In this document: positions 16,845 through 26,331 of the stretch, in pieces | How positions within the stretch are numbered: the stretch's first letter is position 1 | Layout of the letters: each line of letters opens with the position of its first letter | Position numbers and translations under genes: made by a program | The notes under the pieces: generated by a model | The model's database searches: none | What the model was told of the DNA's origin: nothing | The model's input: only the letters and a program-made list of their open reading frames with translations | Origin: Streptomyces sp. NBC_01214 | GTDB taxonomy: Bacteria; Actinomycetota; Actinomycetes; Streptomycetales; Streptomycetaceae | NCBI RefSeq assembly: GCF_026340975.1 | Contig: NZ_JAPEOS010000003.1 | Location: 1,364,001-1,428,000 of the forward strand | Length of the DNA stretch: 64,000 bases | Direction: 5' to 3'

Positions 16845-19800
16845 CTACGCGGGCGCCGGCGGCAGTCCGGCCAGCCCGGACCGCGCCGCGCCCGCCCAGT
16901 GGGGGGAATCCCACGCGGCGGCCACCCGGGCGGCTTCGAGGTAGTGGCTGCGGGCCTGTTCGGGACGCTCGAGGAACTGGGCCAGCTCGCCCAGGGTCTG
17001 GGCGACGGGCCGGAAGACGAGGCTGAGGCTGCTCGCGCTCCCCGCCAGCCCGTGCAGCGGCAGCAGGTCCTCGTAGACCTCGGCGGCCGCCGCCCGGTCG
17101 CCGAGGGTGATGGCGGCGCGGCCGCGCAGCGCCGCCAGGATGGAGTAGCAGAAGTCCCGCCGGATCGGCACGCGCCGACCGAACACCTCGCGGGCCTCTT
17201 CGGGGCGGCCCGAGGCGTGCAGCGCGAGAGCGGTGATGGCCTCGTTGAGAGGTTGGTACCGCTCCCACACGGCGAGCAGCACGGGCAGCACCTCGGCGAT
17301 CCGGCCCTGCTGCAGCCGGATGCACCCGACGGCCAGGGCCGCCAGTCCGGTGAGGTCCACCGCCCCGCGCGCCCGCAGCTCCGCCACCGCCGCCCCCAGG
17401 TCCCGCTCCGCCTCCTCGAAGCGCCCCTGGGCCATGGCGAGCAGCGGACGACGCAGCCTGGCCACCGCGAACGCGCCCTGGAGTTCGTACGTGCGGGCGA
17501 TCTCGTCGCCCCGTACGAGAGCCCGCTCCATCGCCGCCGGGTCGTTGCGGGCGGCGGCGATGCGGGCGGCGGTGTAGGCCGTCATCCAGGAGTACTCGGG
17601 GCTGTCCTGGGAGTCGGCCACCCGGCCGAGTTCCCGGTGGAGCTCGAGGTAGGCCTCCGGTTCGAGCTCGCAGTCGACCCGGCGCAGCAGCGAGGCCAGC
17701 GTCAGGCCGCAGAGCCGGGGCTCGCCCAGGGGGCGGGCGAGCTCCACGGCCCGCTGGGACACGGCCACCGAGCGGGGGTCGGTGTCGTCGAGCGCATCGG
17801 CCAGCTGGTCGAGGAGCAGACAGCGCTGCCGGTCGGTCAGACCGGGCTCTGCCAGCAGCTTCCCGAGTTCCTCGACGGCCTCGGGGTCTGACGCCGCGTA
17901 CGCACGGACGCGCCAGGGCGTCGGTTCGGTCCAGGTCGTGTAGGCAGCGGTCAGCAGGTCGGCGCGGCCCTCCCGACGGGCCACGCGCACGGCCTGCTCC
18001 TGCGCCTCGCGGGCGGGTGCGACGGCTCCCATCCGGATGCGGCACTCCACCAGCTGGCCCAACAGCCTCACGCGCAACACGGCGGCGTCCTGGTCGGCGA
18101 AGGCGGCCGGATGGTCGGAGAGGAGCCCGAGGGCCGCGGTCAACAGGACTTCGGCATTCTGCGGGGCGTAGCGGCGCACCGCCTGCTCGCCCGCCAGCCG
18201 CGCATGGTGGACCGCGGGCCCGGCGTCGGTGGTCACGACCGGGGCCGCCTGTAGGAGGTGGTGGGCCGTTGCGGCGACGTCGTCCGAGCCGAGGGCGATC
18301 AGGGCCCTGCCCAGGCGGGAATGCATCCGGGCCAGCCGCAGGCGGGTGAGGTCGCCCTCCAGCGCGTCCCGCACGAGGGCGTGGGTGAAACGGACCGTGC
18401 CCGGACGCGGCTCGGTCAGCAGTCCGGCGGTGACACCCGCGTCCAGGGCGTCGAGGAGCTGATCGGCGTCCCCGTCCGAGGCGCGCACCAGCAGGGCCAC
18501 CGCAGCCTCGCGGCCGGCGACGGCCGCCAGGCGCAGTCCTGCCGTGACGGTCGGTGCGAGCAGCGCCAGCCGTCGGCGCAGCACGTCCCGGACCCCCTGC
18601 GGCACGCGGCCCAGCGCCTGCTGCTCGCCTTCACCGGCCAGCAGCAGCGAACTCTCGCGCAGGTAGAAGGGGTTGCCCCCGGCCCGTTCGGCCAGGGCCG
18701 CTGCGGCGTGCTCGCTCATACCGGCCGCGCCGCGCTGGAGCAGCTCCTTGGCCTGGGCGTCCGACAGGCCGCCGAGCGCCATCCGTACGGGCGAGCAGTC
18801 GGCCAGGCGGGCCAGCGACCCGGTCAGATCGCCCTCGCCGGTGCGGTACGAGCCCACCAGCAGCAGCGGTACGTCGCGCAGTTGCTCGGCGCAGAGCAGG
18901 AACAGCTCGATGCTCTCCTGGTCACCCCGGTGCAGGTCGTCCAGCACGATCGCCAGCGGCTGTCGCCGAGCCGTGTCGCGCAGCCAGCCGAGCAGCGCCC
19001 TGTGCAGGCGAAAGCGCCGGGCCGGGCTGCCGTCCGGCTGCCCGGAGTCCCTCTCCGTGCCCGGAGCCAGGAGCGGAGCGAGCTCATCGGCGTACGGGCC
19101 CGGCGGTGCGGCTTCCGCCAGACCCGGCAGCATGTCGAACCAGGCCCGGCCGGGCGGGGCGCCGTCGGTCTCCGGACAGTGCCCGGACCCGACCAGCCAG
19201 CCCTGCTCGGGCAGTTGACGGACGGCGGCGTCCAGCAGGCTCGACTTGCCGATACCGGCCTCACCGCAGACCACGACCACCTGGGCCCGGCCGCCCCGTG
19301 CGCGATCGGCCGCAGTGGCGAGCCGGGCGAGCTCCTCGTCCCGGCCCAGGAGCCGGTCGGCCGCCAGTACCGTCGGCGTCCCGCTACCGCTACCGCTACT
19401 GTTTTCGCTTTTGCTCGCGCCAGCCGGAGCCGCGGTCGGAGCCGGCTCCTGCGCCGCCACCGCGATGCTCGGCACCCAGGCGGGGGCGGGGGCGGTGGCC
19501 GGGGCGGGCGCTCCGGTCGCCCGGCGGAGCACCTCCAGACGCTGGTGCAGCAGGGCTTGTTCGAGCTCCAGCAGAGCGGGCCCCGGCTCGACGCCGAGTT
19601 CTTCGTCGAGGGCGTGCCGGGCCCGCCGCAGGGCGGCCAGGGCGTCCCCCTGGCGGTCACGGGCCCACAGGGCGAGGGCCAGCAGCCGCCAGCCCTCCTC
19701 GTGCAACGGCTGTTCCCGGGTCAACGCGCCCGCGTCGGAGAGCGCCTGCGCGGCCTGTCCGCAGCCCAGCCGGGCCGCAGCGAGCCGTTCGCGGGCGGTG

Positions 19801-20285
19801 TGATGCACCTCCTCCAGCCGGGCGCGCTCACCAGCGGTCCACGGCTCGTCCGAGAACTCCGCGTACGGCTGCCCACCCCACGCGGCGAGCGCCCCGGCCA
19901 GGCCCTCGGCGGCGACGTGGGCCGGCAGATCCGCCCCTGAGCAGGCCGCCACGCCGTCCTCGAACGCCCAGGCGTCCACGGCGTCCTGCTCCAGGGTAAG
20001 GGCGTAGCCGTAGGGCGCGCTGACCAGGAGTCGCGCAGGCGTACGGGGGGCCCGTCCCGGTTCGAGGGTGCGCCGCAGACGGGCGATGTAGGCGTGGAGC
20101 GAGGCCTGGGCGCTCGAGGGGACCCGCGTCGGCCACAACCGCTCGATGATCCGTTCCGTGGGCACCACCGTCCCGCGGGCGACGAGCAGTTGGACCAGGA
20201 CCATCCGTGCGAGCCGACCCCCCGGGTCGACCTCTCGGCCGTCTACCTCCACCCGGAACGGACCGAGCACCTTCAGTCTGATCAT
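16845..20285 (-). CDS. AfsR/SARP-type regulator with ATPase and TPR-like repeats
   Basis: 1,146 residues. Residues 1-95 are an OmpR-like winged helix (MIRLKVLGPFRVEVDG, then RIIERLWPTRVPSSAQASLHAYI). About 100-250 is the bacterial transcriptional activation domain (BTAD). A low-complexity Ser/Gly linker follows (about 285-300). Then comes an AAA/STAND ATPase with Walker A CGEAGIGKSSLL and Walker B AIVLDDLHRGDQ, and helical tetratricopeptide-like repeats to the end. This is the large SARP layout seen in AfsR-like pathway regulators. The ATG at 20285 directly begins the domain. No biosynthetic cluster adjoins, so its targets may lie elsewhere; the FAD monooxygenase gene 118 bp upstream on the same strand is one candidate. 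Confidence 0.92.
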   Translation of the reverse strand: MIRLKVLGPFRVEVDGREVDPGGRLARMVLVQLLVARGTVVPTERIIERLWPTRVPSSAQASLHAYIARLRRTLEPGRAPRTPARLLVSAPYGYALTLEQDAVDAWAFEDGVAACSGADLPAHVAAEGLAGALAAWGGQPYAEFSDEPWTAGERARLEEVHHTARERLAAARLGCGQAAQALSDAGALTREQPLHEEGWRLLALALWARDRQGDALAALRRARHALDEELGVEPGPALLELEQALLHQRLEVLRRATGAPAPATAPAPAWVPSIAVAAQEPAPTAAPAGASKSENSSGSGSGTPTVLAADRLLGRDEELARLATAADRARGGRAQVVVVCGEAGIGKSSLLDAAVRQLPEQGWLVGSGHCPETDGAPPGRAWFDMLPGLAEAAPPGPYADELAPLLAPGTERDSGQPDGSPARRFRLHRALLGWLRDTARRQPLAIVLDDLHRGDQESIELFLLCAEQLRDVPLLLVGSYRTGEGDLTGSLARLADCSPVRMALGGLSDAQAKELLQRGAAGMSEHAAAALAERAGGNPFYLRESSLLLAGEGEQQALGRVPQGVRDVLRRRLALLAPTVTAGLRLAAVAGREAAVALLVRASDGDADQLLDALDAGVTAGLLTEPRPGTVRFTHALVRDALEGDLTRLRLARMHSRLGRALIALGSDDVAATAHHLLQAAPVVTTDAGPAVHHARLAGEQAVRRYAPQNAEVLLTAALGLLSDHPAAFADQDAAVLRVRLLGQLVECRIRMGAVAPAREAQEQAVRVARREGRADLLTAAYTTWTEPTPWRVRAYAASDPEAVEELGKLLAEPGLTDRQRCLLLDQLADALDDTDPRSVAVSQRAVELARPLGEPRLCGLTLASLLRRVDCELEPEAYLELHRELGRVADSQDSPEYSWMTAYTAARIAAARNDPAAMERALVRGDEIARTYELQGAFAVARLRRPLLAMAQGRFEEAERDLGAAVAELRARGAVDLTGLAALAVGCIRLQQGRIAEVLPVLLAVWERYQPLNEAITALALHASGRPEEAREVFGRRVPIRRDFCYSILAALRGRAAITLGDRAAAAEVYEDLLPLHGLAGSASSLSLVFRPVAQTLGELAQFLERPEQARSHYLEAARVAAAWDSPHWAGAARSGLAGLPPAPA

Positions 20286-20403
20286 GACAAGAACATCGTA
20301 GCCGGCACACCACCGCCCGACCGTCGCACGGACGCCGGGCCGTCCCTTCCGGAACGCGCCTGTCCCGCGCCTGTCCCCCGCGGCCGCCCTTGCGATGTAG
20401 GCG

Positions 20404-21612
20404 TCAGACGCCGCGGGTTCGTCCGCCGCCTTGCGAAGGAGACGTCCTCGCTGGTCCGGGGCGGGGGCCGGCGACCGCCTCGGCGAGCAGGCGGCGGCCG
20501 GCCGCCGTGGTGAGGGCGCCCCGTACCGCCGTGTCCCGTACGGCGCGGGCGGGTGCCGAGCGCAGGGTCCAGGCACGGGTGGCGAGGTCGGTGCGGGCGA
20601 GGACGCCCAGCGCGTCGGCCCGGCGGGCCCGGCGCCAGGCGGCGAGTCCGGCGTCGGCCGGGCCGCCGCGGGCGGTGGCGTCGGGCAGCGCCGCGGCGAG
20701 GGAGACGGCGTCCCGCAGCCCGAGGTTGAGCCCTTGACCGCCGATCGGGCTGCACACGTGGGCGGCGTCACCGATCAGCAGCACCCGCCGCCGCCCGTCG
20801 TGCGCGGCGAGGCGCCGGTGGGTGCGGAAGGTACTGGTCCAGCGACATGCGCGGACGGTCGCCGTCCACCCCCGGGCCGCCGCCTCGGCGGCGATGCCCT
20901 CCGGGCCGCTCGAGCCGCCGCCCGTCGGGCCGTGCGGCAGGTGCAGCACGACCCGGGCCCAGCCGTCGAGGTGCATCGGGAGCACGACGAGCAGGCCGCG
21001 CGGACCGCCGACCATGTGGACCCGGGCCGGATCCAGCGAGGGATCCTCCACCCACAGGTCGGCGAGCTGCCACGCGCCCGCGTACGTCCGGCCGCGGAAG
21101 GCCGTGCCGGCCAGGGCGCGCAGGGTGCTGGACGCGCCGTCGGCCGCCACGACCCAGCGGGCGCGCACCGGCCCGAGGGCGTCCGACCGTACGGTGACGC
21201 CGTCGGCGTCCTCGTCGACCGACCGGACGGCGGTCGAGCGGTGGACGCGCACCCCCGTGCGCTCGGCCTCCGCGGTGAGCAGACCCTCGGTCGCGCATTG
21301 CGGCACGGTGAGGATGTACGGGTACGGGGAGCGCAGCCGGGCCAGGTCGAAGCCGCCGAGCCGGCGCCGCCCCGACCACATCTCCACCGCGTCCACGCGC
21401 CGGCCGAGGGGGAGCAGGGATCCGGCCAGTCCGCTCGGGGTGAGGGCCTCCAAGGTCCGCGCGTGCAGGTCGGTCGCACGGGACTCGGTGACCGGCCCGG
21501 GACGGCGTTCCAGCACCACCACCCCGAGACCGGCCCGGGCGAGCAGTAGCGCGGCGCTCAGCCCGACCGGTCCCGCCCCCACCACGGCCACATCGACGTC
21601 GTAACCCACCAT
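20404..21612 (-). CDS. FAD-dependent aromatic monooxygenase (PHBH-like)
   Basis: 402 residues, group A flavoprotein hydroxylase. The Rossmann motif VAVVGAGPVGLSAALLLARAG is at residues 6-26, the NADPH/FAD DG-type segment VVAADGASSTLR near 158 and the second FAD motif VLLIGDAAHVCSPIGGQGLN near 278-297. These enzymes add one oxygen from O2 to an aromatic ring using NAD(P)H. An ATG at 21612 is preferred, with AGGG upstream; a GTG three codons earlier is possible. It is shorter than polyketide-type hydroxylases and lacks a thioredoxin-like tail. The gene is divergent from the GH31 gene. Confidence 0.9.
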   Translation of the reverse strand: MVGYDVDVAVVGAGPVGLSAALLLARAGLGVVVLERRPGPVTESRATDLHARTLEALTPSGLAGSLLPLGRRVDAVEMWSGRRRLGGFDLARLRSPYPYILTVPQCATEGLLTAEAERTGVRVHRSTAVRSVDEDADGVTVRSDALGPVRARWVVAADGASSTLRALAGTAFRGRTYAGAWQLADLWVEDPSLDPARVHMVGGPRGLLVVLPMHLDGWARVVLHLPHGPTGGGSSGPEGIAAEAAARGWTATVRACRWTSTFRTHRRLAAHDGRRRVLLIGDAAHVCSPIGGQGLNLGLRDAVSLAAALPDATARGGPADAGLAAWRRARRADALGVLARTDLATRAWTLRSAPARAVRDTAVRGALTTAAGRRLLAEAVAGPRPGPARTSPSQGGGRTRGV

Positions 21613-21779
21613 GACCCGCACCCTATCCAGGTCGCATCGCAGCCTGACAGATGCTCAAAGGTGCTTGGGGGAACTCGTCTTCGAGCATCATCTTTCATCA
21701 AGGCCCACCGGAGGGCTATCTTGCCGGGAGCATGCCAAGGAGCTGTGTCCGTGTCCCGGACCGCACGAGGAGCTGCCCC

Positions 21780-24695
21780 ATGAGACTGCCAAGCATCCGC
21801 AGGAGCCAGGGTCGGCAAGGCCCGATGGGCAGCCGCGTTCACGCGGCGCGGCGGCGCAGGCGGCGCACCCCGGCCGCCGCCCTGCTCGCCGCCGCCCTCA
21901 CCGTGGCGGGTCTGGCCGCCGCCGGACCGGTCGCCTTACCCGCAGCGGCCGCCCCCGCCCCCGCTGCGGCTGCCCCCGCCGCCCCCGCCGTCTCTTCCGC
22001 CCCCGCCGGAGCCACGGCGACGGCGGGCGACGTCACCGGTTTCACCCGGTCCGGGAACACCTTCACCGTCACGGCATCCGGCGGAGCCAAGGCCCGGGTG
22101 GTCGTCGCCCGCGCCGACGTCTTCCGCCTCTGGCTCTCGCCCGACGGGTCCTTCACCGACGACCCGGCCGGCACCGACCTCGCGCCCACCACCGATTTCG
22201 GCCCCGTGGCCACGAGCCGCTCGGACGCCGGCGCGTACTACCGGATCACCACCGGATCCCTCTCCATCCGCGTCTACAAGAAGCCGCTGCGGTTCTCCGT
22301 CTTCCGCGCCGACGACACCACCCCCGTCTGGCAGGAGGCCCGGCCCACCAGCTGGACCGGCGGCCGGACCACCCAGTACCTGGCCCGGGGCGCGGACGAG
22401 CAGTTCTACGGCACCGGCCTGCGGCTGGGCGAGTGGGCGCTGCGCGGCAAGACCGTCCCGATCGCCGTCGACAACACGTGGCGCGAGAACGACAACGCCA
22501 GCCCCGCACCCTTCTACCTGTCCACCAACGGCTACGGCGCCATGCGCAACACCTGGGCCCCGGGCTCCTACGGCTTCAACGCGCCCACCGCCCTCACCCA
22601 CGACGAGAAGCGCTTCGACGCCTGGTACTTCACCGGCGACTCCCTCAAGTCCGTGCTCGACGCGTACACCGACGTCAGCGGGAAGCCATTCATGGCGCCG
22701 ATGTGGGGATTCGAGCTCGGCAACGCCGACTGCTTCAACGCCTCCAACCCCGACTACCAGGGCGATCACGACCGGCCCCGCCACCAGACCACCCCCGACG
22801 TCGTCGGCTACGCGGCCGACGCCCGGGCCGCCGACATGCCCTCGGGCTGGTTCCTGCCCAACGACGGCTACGGCTGCGGCTACACGGCGCCCCTCAAGTC
22901 GACGGTGGACGCCCTGAAGACCAAGGGCTTCCAGACGGGCCTGTGGACCTCCACCGGCCTCGGCTCCATCGCCGACGAGGTCGCCGCGGCCGGCAGCCGG
23001 GGCGTCAAGACCGACGTGGCCTGGATCGGCGGCGGCTACAAGACCGCCTTCCAGGGCGTCCAGCAGGCGGTCGACGGCATCGAGGAGAACTCCGACGCCC
23101 GGCGCTACGTCTGGACCGTCGACGGCTGGGCGGGCACCCAGCGCAACGCCGTCGTCTGGACCGGCGACACCCACGGCACCTGGGACGACATGCGCTGGCA
23201 CGTCCGCGCCATCACCGGGGCGGGCCTCTCCGCGCTCAATTACGCGGCCGGCGACATCGACGGCATCTTCGGCGGCAGCCCGCAGACGTACACCCGGGAC
23301 CTTCAGTGGAAGGCCTTCACCCCGGCCTTCATGACCATGTCCGGCTGGGGCGCGACGGGCCCGTCCGCCGGCTACCAGGACAAGCAGCCCTGGCGCTTCG
23401 CCGAGCCGTACCTGTCCATCAACCGCAAGTACCTCCAGCTCAAGATGCGGTTGATGCCGTACCTGTACACGATGAGCCGCGTCGCGCACGAGAGCGGCGT
23501 ACCCAGCACCCGCGCCATGGTCCTGGAGTACCCCGACGACCCGGTGGCCCGCGGCAACCTCACCAGCGGCCAGTTCATGGCCGGCGACTCCCTCCTGGTC
23601 GCACCCGTCGTCTCCGACACCTCGGTCCGCGACGGCATCTACCTGCCCGCCGGGACCTGGACCGACTACTGGACCGGCCGTACGCACGCGGGCCCGGGGT
23701 GGCTGAACGGGTACCGGGCACCGCTCGACACCTTGCCGCTCTTCGTCAAGGGCGGCGCCGTCGTCCCGATGTGGCCGCAGATGAACTACACCGGCGAGAA
23801 GCCCGTATCCACCCTCACCTACGACATCCACCCGCGCGGCACCTCCACCTTCAGCCTCTACGAGGACGACGGCCGCACCCGCGCGTACCGGTCCGGCGCC
23901 TACGCGCGCCAGCGCGTCGACGTCACCGCCCCGACGGCCGGCTTCGGCACGGTCACCGTCTCCGTGGGCGCCCCCACCGGCAGCTACACCGGCAAACCGG
24001 CCTCACGCGGCTACGAGTTCACCCTGCACGTGGCCACCGCACCCACCACCGTCACCCGGGACGGGACCCCCCTGCCGGGCCTGGCCTCCAAGGCCGCCTA
24101 CGACCTGGCCGCGTCCGGCTGGTACTTCGACCCGGCGGACCGCTCCGGCGTCCTGTGGATCAAGACGCCCGACACGGCGGGCGCGTTCAGCGTCTCCGCC
24201 ACCGGCACGAGCGTCCCCGCCGCCGCGGCCCTGCCCCCGTCCGGTCCGCTCGACCGGTCGGCATGGTCCCTGGCCCACGCCGACAGCCAGGAGACCGCGG
24301 CCGAGAACGGCGCGGCCGCACGCGCCTTCGACGGGAACCCGGCCACCCTGTGGCACACGGCCTGGTCCTCGGCGAAGCCCGCCCCGCTCCCGCACGAGAT
24401 CCAGGTCGACCTCGGGGCCCGCTACACGGTGGACGGCCTCGGTCACCTGCCCCGCCAGGACGGCGGGGTCAACGGCCGGATCGGCGGCTACGAGGTCTAC
24501 GTCAGCGACACCACCACCGACTGGGGGCCACCGGTGGCGAGCGGCACCTTCACCGACAGCGCGGACGCCAAGACCGTGGCCCTCACCCCGAAGAGCGGCC
24601 GCTACCTCCGCCTGAAAGCACTGACCGAGGCGGGCGGCCGCGGCCCGTGGACCAGCGCCGCCGAGATCACCCTCACCGGCCGGCCCGCCCCCTGA
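21780..24695 (+). CDS. Secreted GH31 glycoside hydrolase/transglycosylase with F5/8-type module
   Basis: 971 residues. A basic stretch and hydrophobic core (about residues 18-58, ending in an Ala-rich cleavage zone) form a secretion signal. A beta-sandwich and the GH31 barrel follow (about 80-700). The likely nucleophile is D412 in KTDVAWIGGGY and the acid is D463 in WTGDTHGTWDDM. The KTDVAWIG wording is the version seen in the 6-alpha-glucosyltransferase/cycloalternan-forming subgroup rather than in plain alpha-glucosidases. A C-terminal discoidin/CBM32-like domain occupies about 820-971 (AFDGNPATLWHTAW, then IQVDLGARYTVDGL). Codon 53 is TTA (21936-21938), so translation should depend on the bldA tRNA. 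GAGGAG precedes the ATG. Confidence 0.9.
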   Translation: MRLPSIRRSQGRQGPMGSRVHAARRRRRRTPAAALLAAALTVAGLAAAGPVALPAAAAPAPAAAAPAAPAVSSAPAGATATAGDVTGFTRSGNTFTVTASGGAKARVVVARADVFRLWLSPDGSFTDDPAGTDLAPTTDFGPVATSRSDAGAYYRITTGSLSIRVYKKPLRFSVFRADDTTPVWQEARPTSWTGGRTTQYLARGADEQFYGTGLRLGEWALRGKTVPIAVDNTWRENDNASPAPFYLSTNGYGAMRNTWAPGSYGFNAPTALTHDEKRFDAWYFTGDSLKSVLDAYTDVSGKPFMAPMWGFELGNADCFNASNPDYQGDHDRPRHQTTPDVVGYAADARAADMPSGWFLPNDGYGCGYTAPLKSTVDALKTKGFQTGLWTSTGLGSIADEVAAAGSRGVKTDVAWIGGGYKTAFQGVQQAVDGIEENSDARRYVWTVDGWAGTQRNAVVWTGDTHGTWDDMRWHVRAITGAGLSALNYAAGDIDGIFGGSPQTYTRDLQWKAFTPAFMTMSGWGATGPSAGYQDKQPWRFAEPYLSINRKYLQLKMRLMPYLYTMSRVAHESGVPSTRAMVLEYPDDPVARGNLTSGQFMAGDSLLVAPVVSDTSVRDGIYLPAGTWTDYWTGRTHAGPGWLNGYRAPLDTLPLFVKGGAVVPMWPQMNYTGEKPVSTLTYDIHPRGTSTFSLYEDDGRTRAYRSGAYARQRVDVTAPTAGFGTVTVSVGAPTGSYTGKPASRGYEFTLHVATAPTTVTRDGTPLPGLASKAAYDLAASGWYFDPADRSGVLWIKTPDTAGAFSVSATGTSVPAAAALPPSGPLDRSAWSLAHADSQETAAENGAAARAFDGNPATLWHTAWSSAKPAPLPHEIQVDLGARYTVDGLGHLPRQDGGVNGRIGGYEVYVSDTTTDWGPPVASGTFTDSADAKTVALTPKSGRYLRLKALTEAGGRGPWTSAAEITLTGRPAP

Positions 24696-25230
24696 TCAAC
24701 GCTCACGGTCACCGAGCACGGCCCGGCACTCCCGCCGGGCCGGCTCGCTCAGCAGCCCGCGCAGCCGCGTGAACAGGGCGAGGAGTTCGGCTCCCCACGC
24801 TTCGCGGAAGGCGGGATCGATCCGCGCGAGGTCGAGCTCGTTGGCCGCCGACAGCTCGGCGAGGTCCCGCCGGAGCCCCGGGGTGGGGGAGTGGACGCGG
24901 CCGGTGAACCGGTCCCGGTAGGCCGCCTCTTCGCTGGCGAGCGTCGGATACGAAGCGGCGCGGTCGCAGGCGGCGTACAGGTACACGATCTCCTCGGCCT
25001 CGTCGCCGATCACCGCGGCCAGTTCGGCCCGCCGGGCGAGCGGCAGCAGGGTGGTGGGGAAATCGTCCGTACCGTAGAACGCGTGGCACAGGCCCGCTCG
25101 TTGGAGCGCGGGCCGCGCCCCCCCAGAGGAGCCCCTGTACGCGCTCGAGGTGCGTGAGGAGGGTCCCACCCGGATGGGCGATCTCCTGCGCGCCGAGCGT
25201 CCGCAGCCACGCGACGGCGTGATCCGACAC
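24696..25230 (-). pseudogene. DUF6817-family protein gene with a +1 frameshift
   Basis: GTG 25230 (GGAGGG upstream) starts SDHAVAWLRTLGAQEI, then HPGGTLLTHLERVQGLLW. At a run of seven G on the coding strand (25118-25124) the frame breaks. With six G the reading continues WGARPALQRAGLCHAFYGTD and stays open to the stop at 24696, through VIGDEAEEIVYLYAACDR and SAANELDLARIDPAF. Together this matches the usual DUF6817 protein, about 175 residues, a family of unknown function with HD-like His/Asp positions. It may be a sequencing error in the homopolymer, a real disruption or phase-variable slippage. The gene converges with GH31, with no gap. Confidence 0.7.
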
Positions 25231-25401
25231 CGACGTGTCCCTCCGGTCGAAGTGGTCGGGCCGGGTGGGTCGACACCCGGCCCCGCCCGTGCCTGGGTTC
25301 CGGACCCCGTGGCGCGGGCAGGGACGGGTTGCCGCCCGGGCCCTGCACCGATCTTGATCCCATCCAAAACCCAAGTCAATCCTCCGATTTGCTCCCAACC
25401 T

Positions 25402-25417
25402 CCAAGCGATAACTTGG
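25402..25417. promoter_or_regulatory. Palindrome upstream of the LysR gene
   Basis: CCAAG and CTTGG separated by six bases, ending 5 bp before the LysR ATG. A further CCCAAGT at 25370 is the inverted partner of ACTTGGG at 25412. The layout suits a LysR autoregulatory site that could also face the divergent DUF6817 gene. Confidence 0.45.
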
Positions 25418-25422
25418 GCCTC

Positions 25423-26331
25423 ATGACCCTCGACGATCTTCGTGTGTTCGTGGCCGTCTGCCGGGCCGGCAGCCTCAGCGCAGTGGCCCGCGACCTCGGC
25501 TGCACCCAGTCGGCCGTCAGCCAGCACGTCCGCCGCCTCGAGAAGCAGACCGGCACGAGCCTCCTGGAGCGCCACGCCCGCGGCGTCGTACCCACCGAGG
25601 CGGGCCGCATCCTCCAGGGGGCCGCCGCCGACGGCATCGCCGGACTCGACGGCGCCCTGCGCCGCGTGGAGGACCTCGTCCGGGGCGGCGGCGGCACGGT
25701 CCGCGTCACCACCGGCGCAACGACGGTGCGGCACTTCATGTCCGAGGCCGTCGTCACCTTCCGCCGCCGCCACCCCGAGGTGAACCTGGAGTTCCAGACC
25801 GAGAACTCCATCCGCAGCTGCCTCGACGCCCTCGCCTCCGACGACCTCGACCTCGCCTGGATCACCATCGGCGGCCCGGTCCGCGGCATCGAGCTGCGCC
25901 CCGTCATGGAACTGCCCTGGGTACTCGCCGTCGGCGCGGACGACCCCCTCGCCGCCCGTCCCCGCATCGACCCCGCCGACCTCGCCGGCATCCGCCACAT
26001 CCGGCTCCCCAAGAACTCCGCCTCCCGCGCCCACCTCGACGCCGCCTTCGCCGAATCCGGCATCCGGGTCAGCTCCGACACCAGCGTGGCCGATTGGGAC
26101 ACCGCCCTGCTGCTCGCCGAACTAGGCCTCGGACACGCCGTCGTGCCCGCGCTGCCCGGCTGGCGGGTCCCCGGCTCCGCCGGCCCGCTGCGCCTCGTGC
26201 CGATCCCCGCCCTGCCGCCGCTCGCGGTCGGCTGGGCCGTCCGCCGCTGGGCCGCCCTCGCCCCGCCGGCCCTGGTCTTCGCCGACGAGGTCGCCCGCAA
26301 CTGTCGGGCGCGCGCCGCCGGGCAGCAGTGA
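25423..26331 (+). CDS. LysR-family transcriptional regulator
   Basis: 302 residues. The N-terminal HTH (about 1-60) shows LDDLRVFVAVCRAGSLSAVARDLGCTQSAVSQHVRRLE. Residues 90-295 form the two-lobe periplasmic-binding-type effector domain, with GTVRVTTGATTVRHFMSEAV at its start. No good ribosome site is visible, only TTGGGCC; a leaderless or weakly translated mRNA is possible. The gene is divergent from the DUF6817 gene across a palindromic region, and its last 210 bp overlap the converging MFS gene. Confidence 0.9.
   Translation: MTLDDLRVFVAVCRAGSLSAVARDLGCTQSAVSQHVRRLEKQTGTSLLERHARGVVPTEAGRILQGAAADGIAGLDGALRRVEDLVRGGGGTVRVTTGATTVRHFMSEAVVTFRRRHPEVNLEFQTENSIRSCLDALASDDLDLAWITIGGPVRGIELRPVMELPWVLAVGADDPLAARPRIDPADLAGIRHIRLPKNSASRAHLDAAFAESGIRVSSDTSVADWDTALLLAELGLGHAVVPALPGWRVPGSAGPLRLVPIPALPPLAVGWAVRRWAALAPPALVFADEVARNCRARAAGQQ

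Noticed and set aside
16845..24695. Biosynthetic gene cluster built around the SARP regulator and FAD monooxygenase
   Set aside because: No PKS, NRPS, terpene, RiPP or other core gene nearby; the regulator and monooxygenase are isolated.
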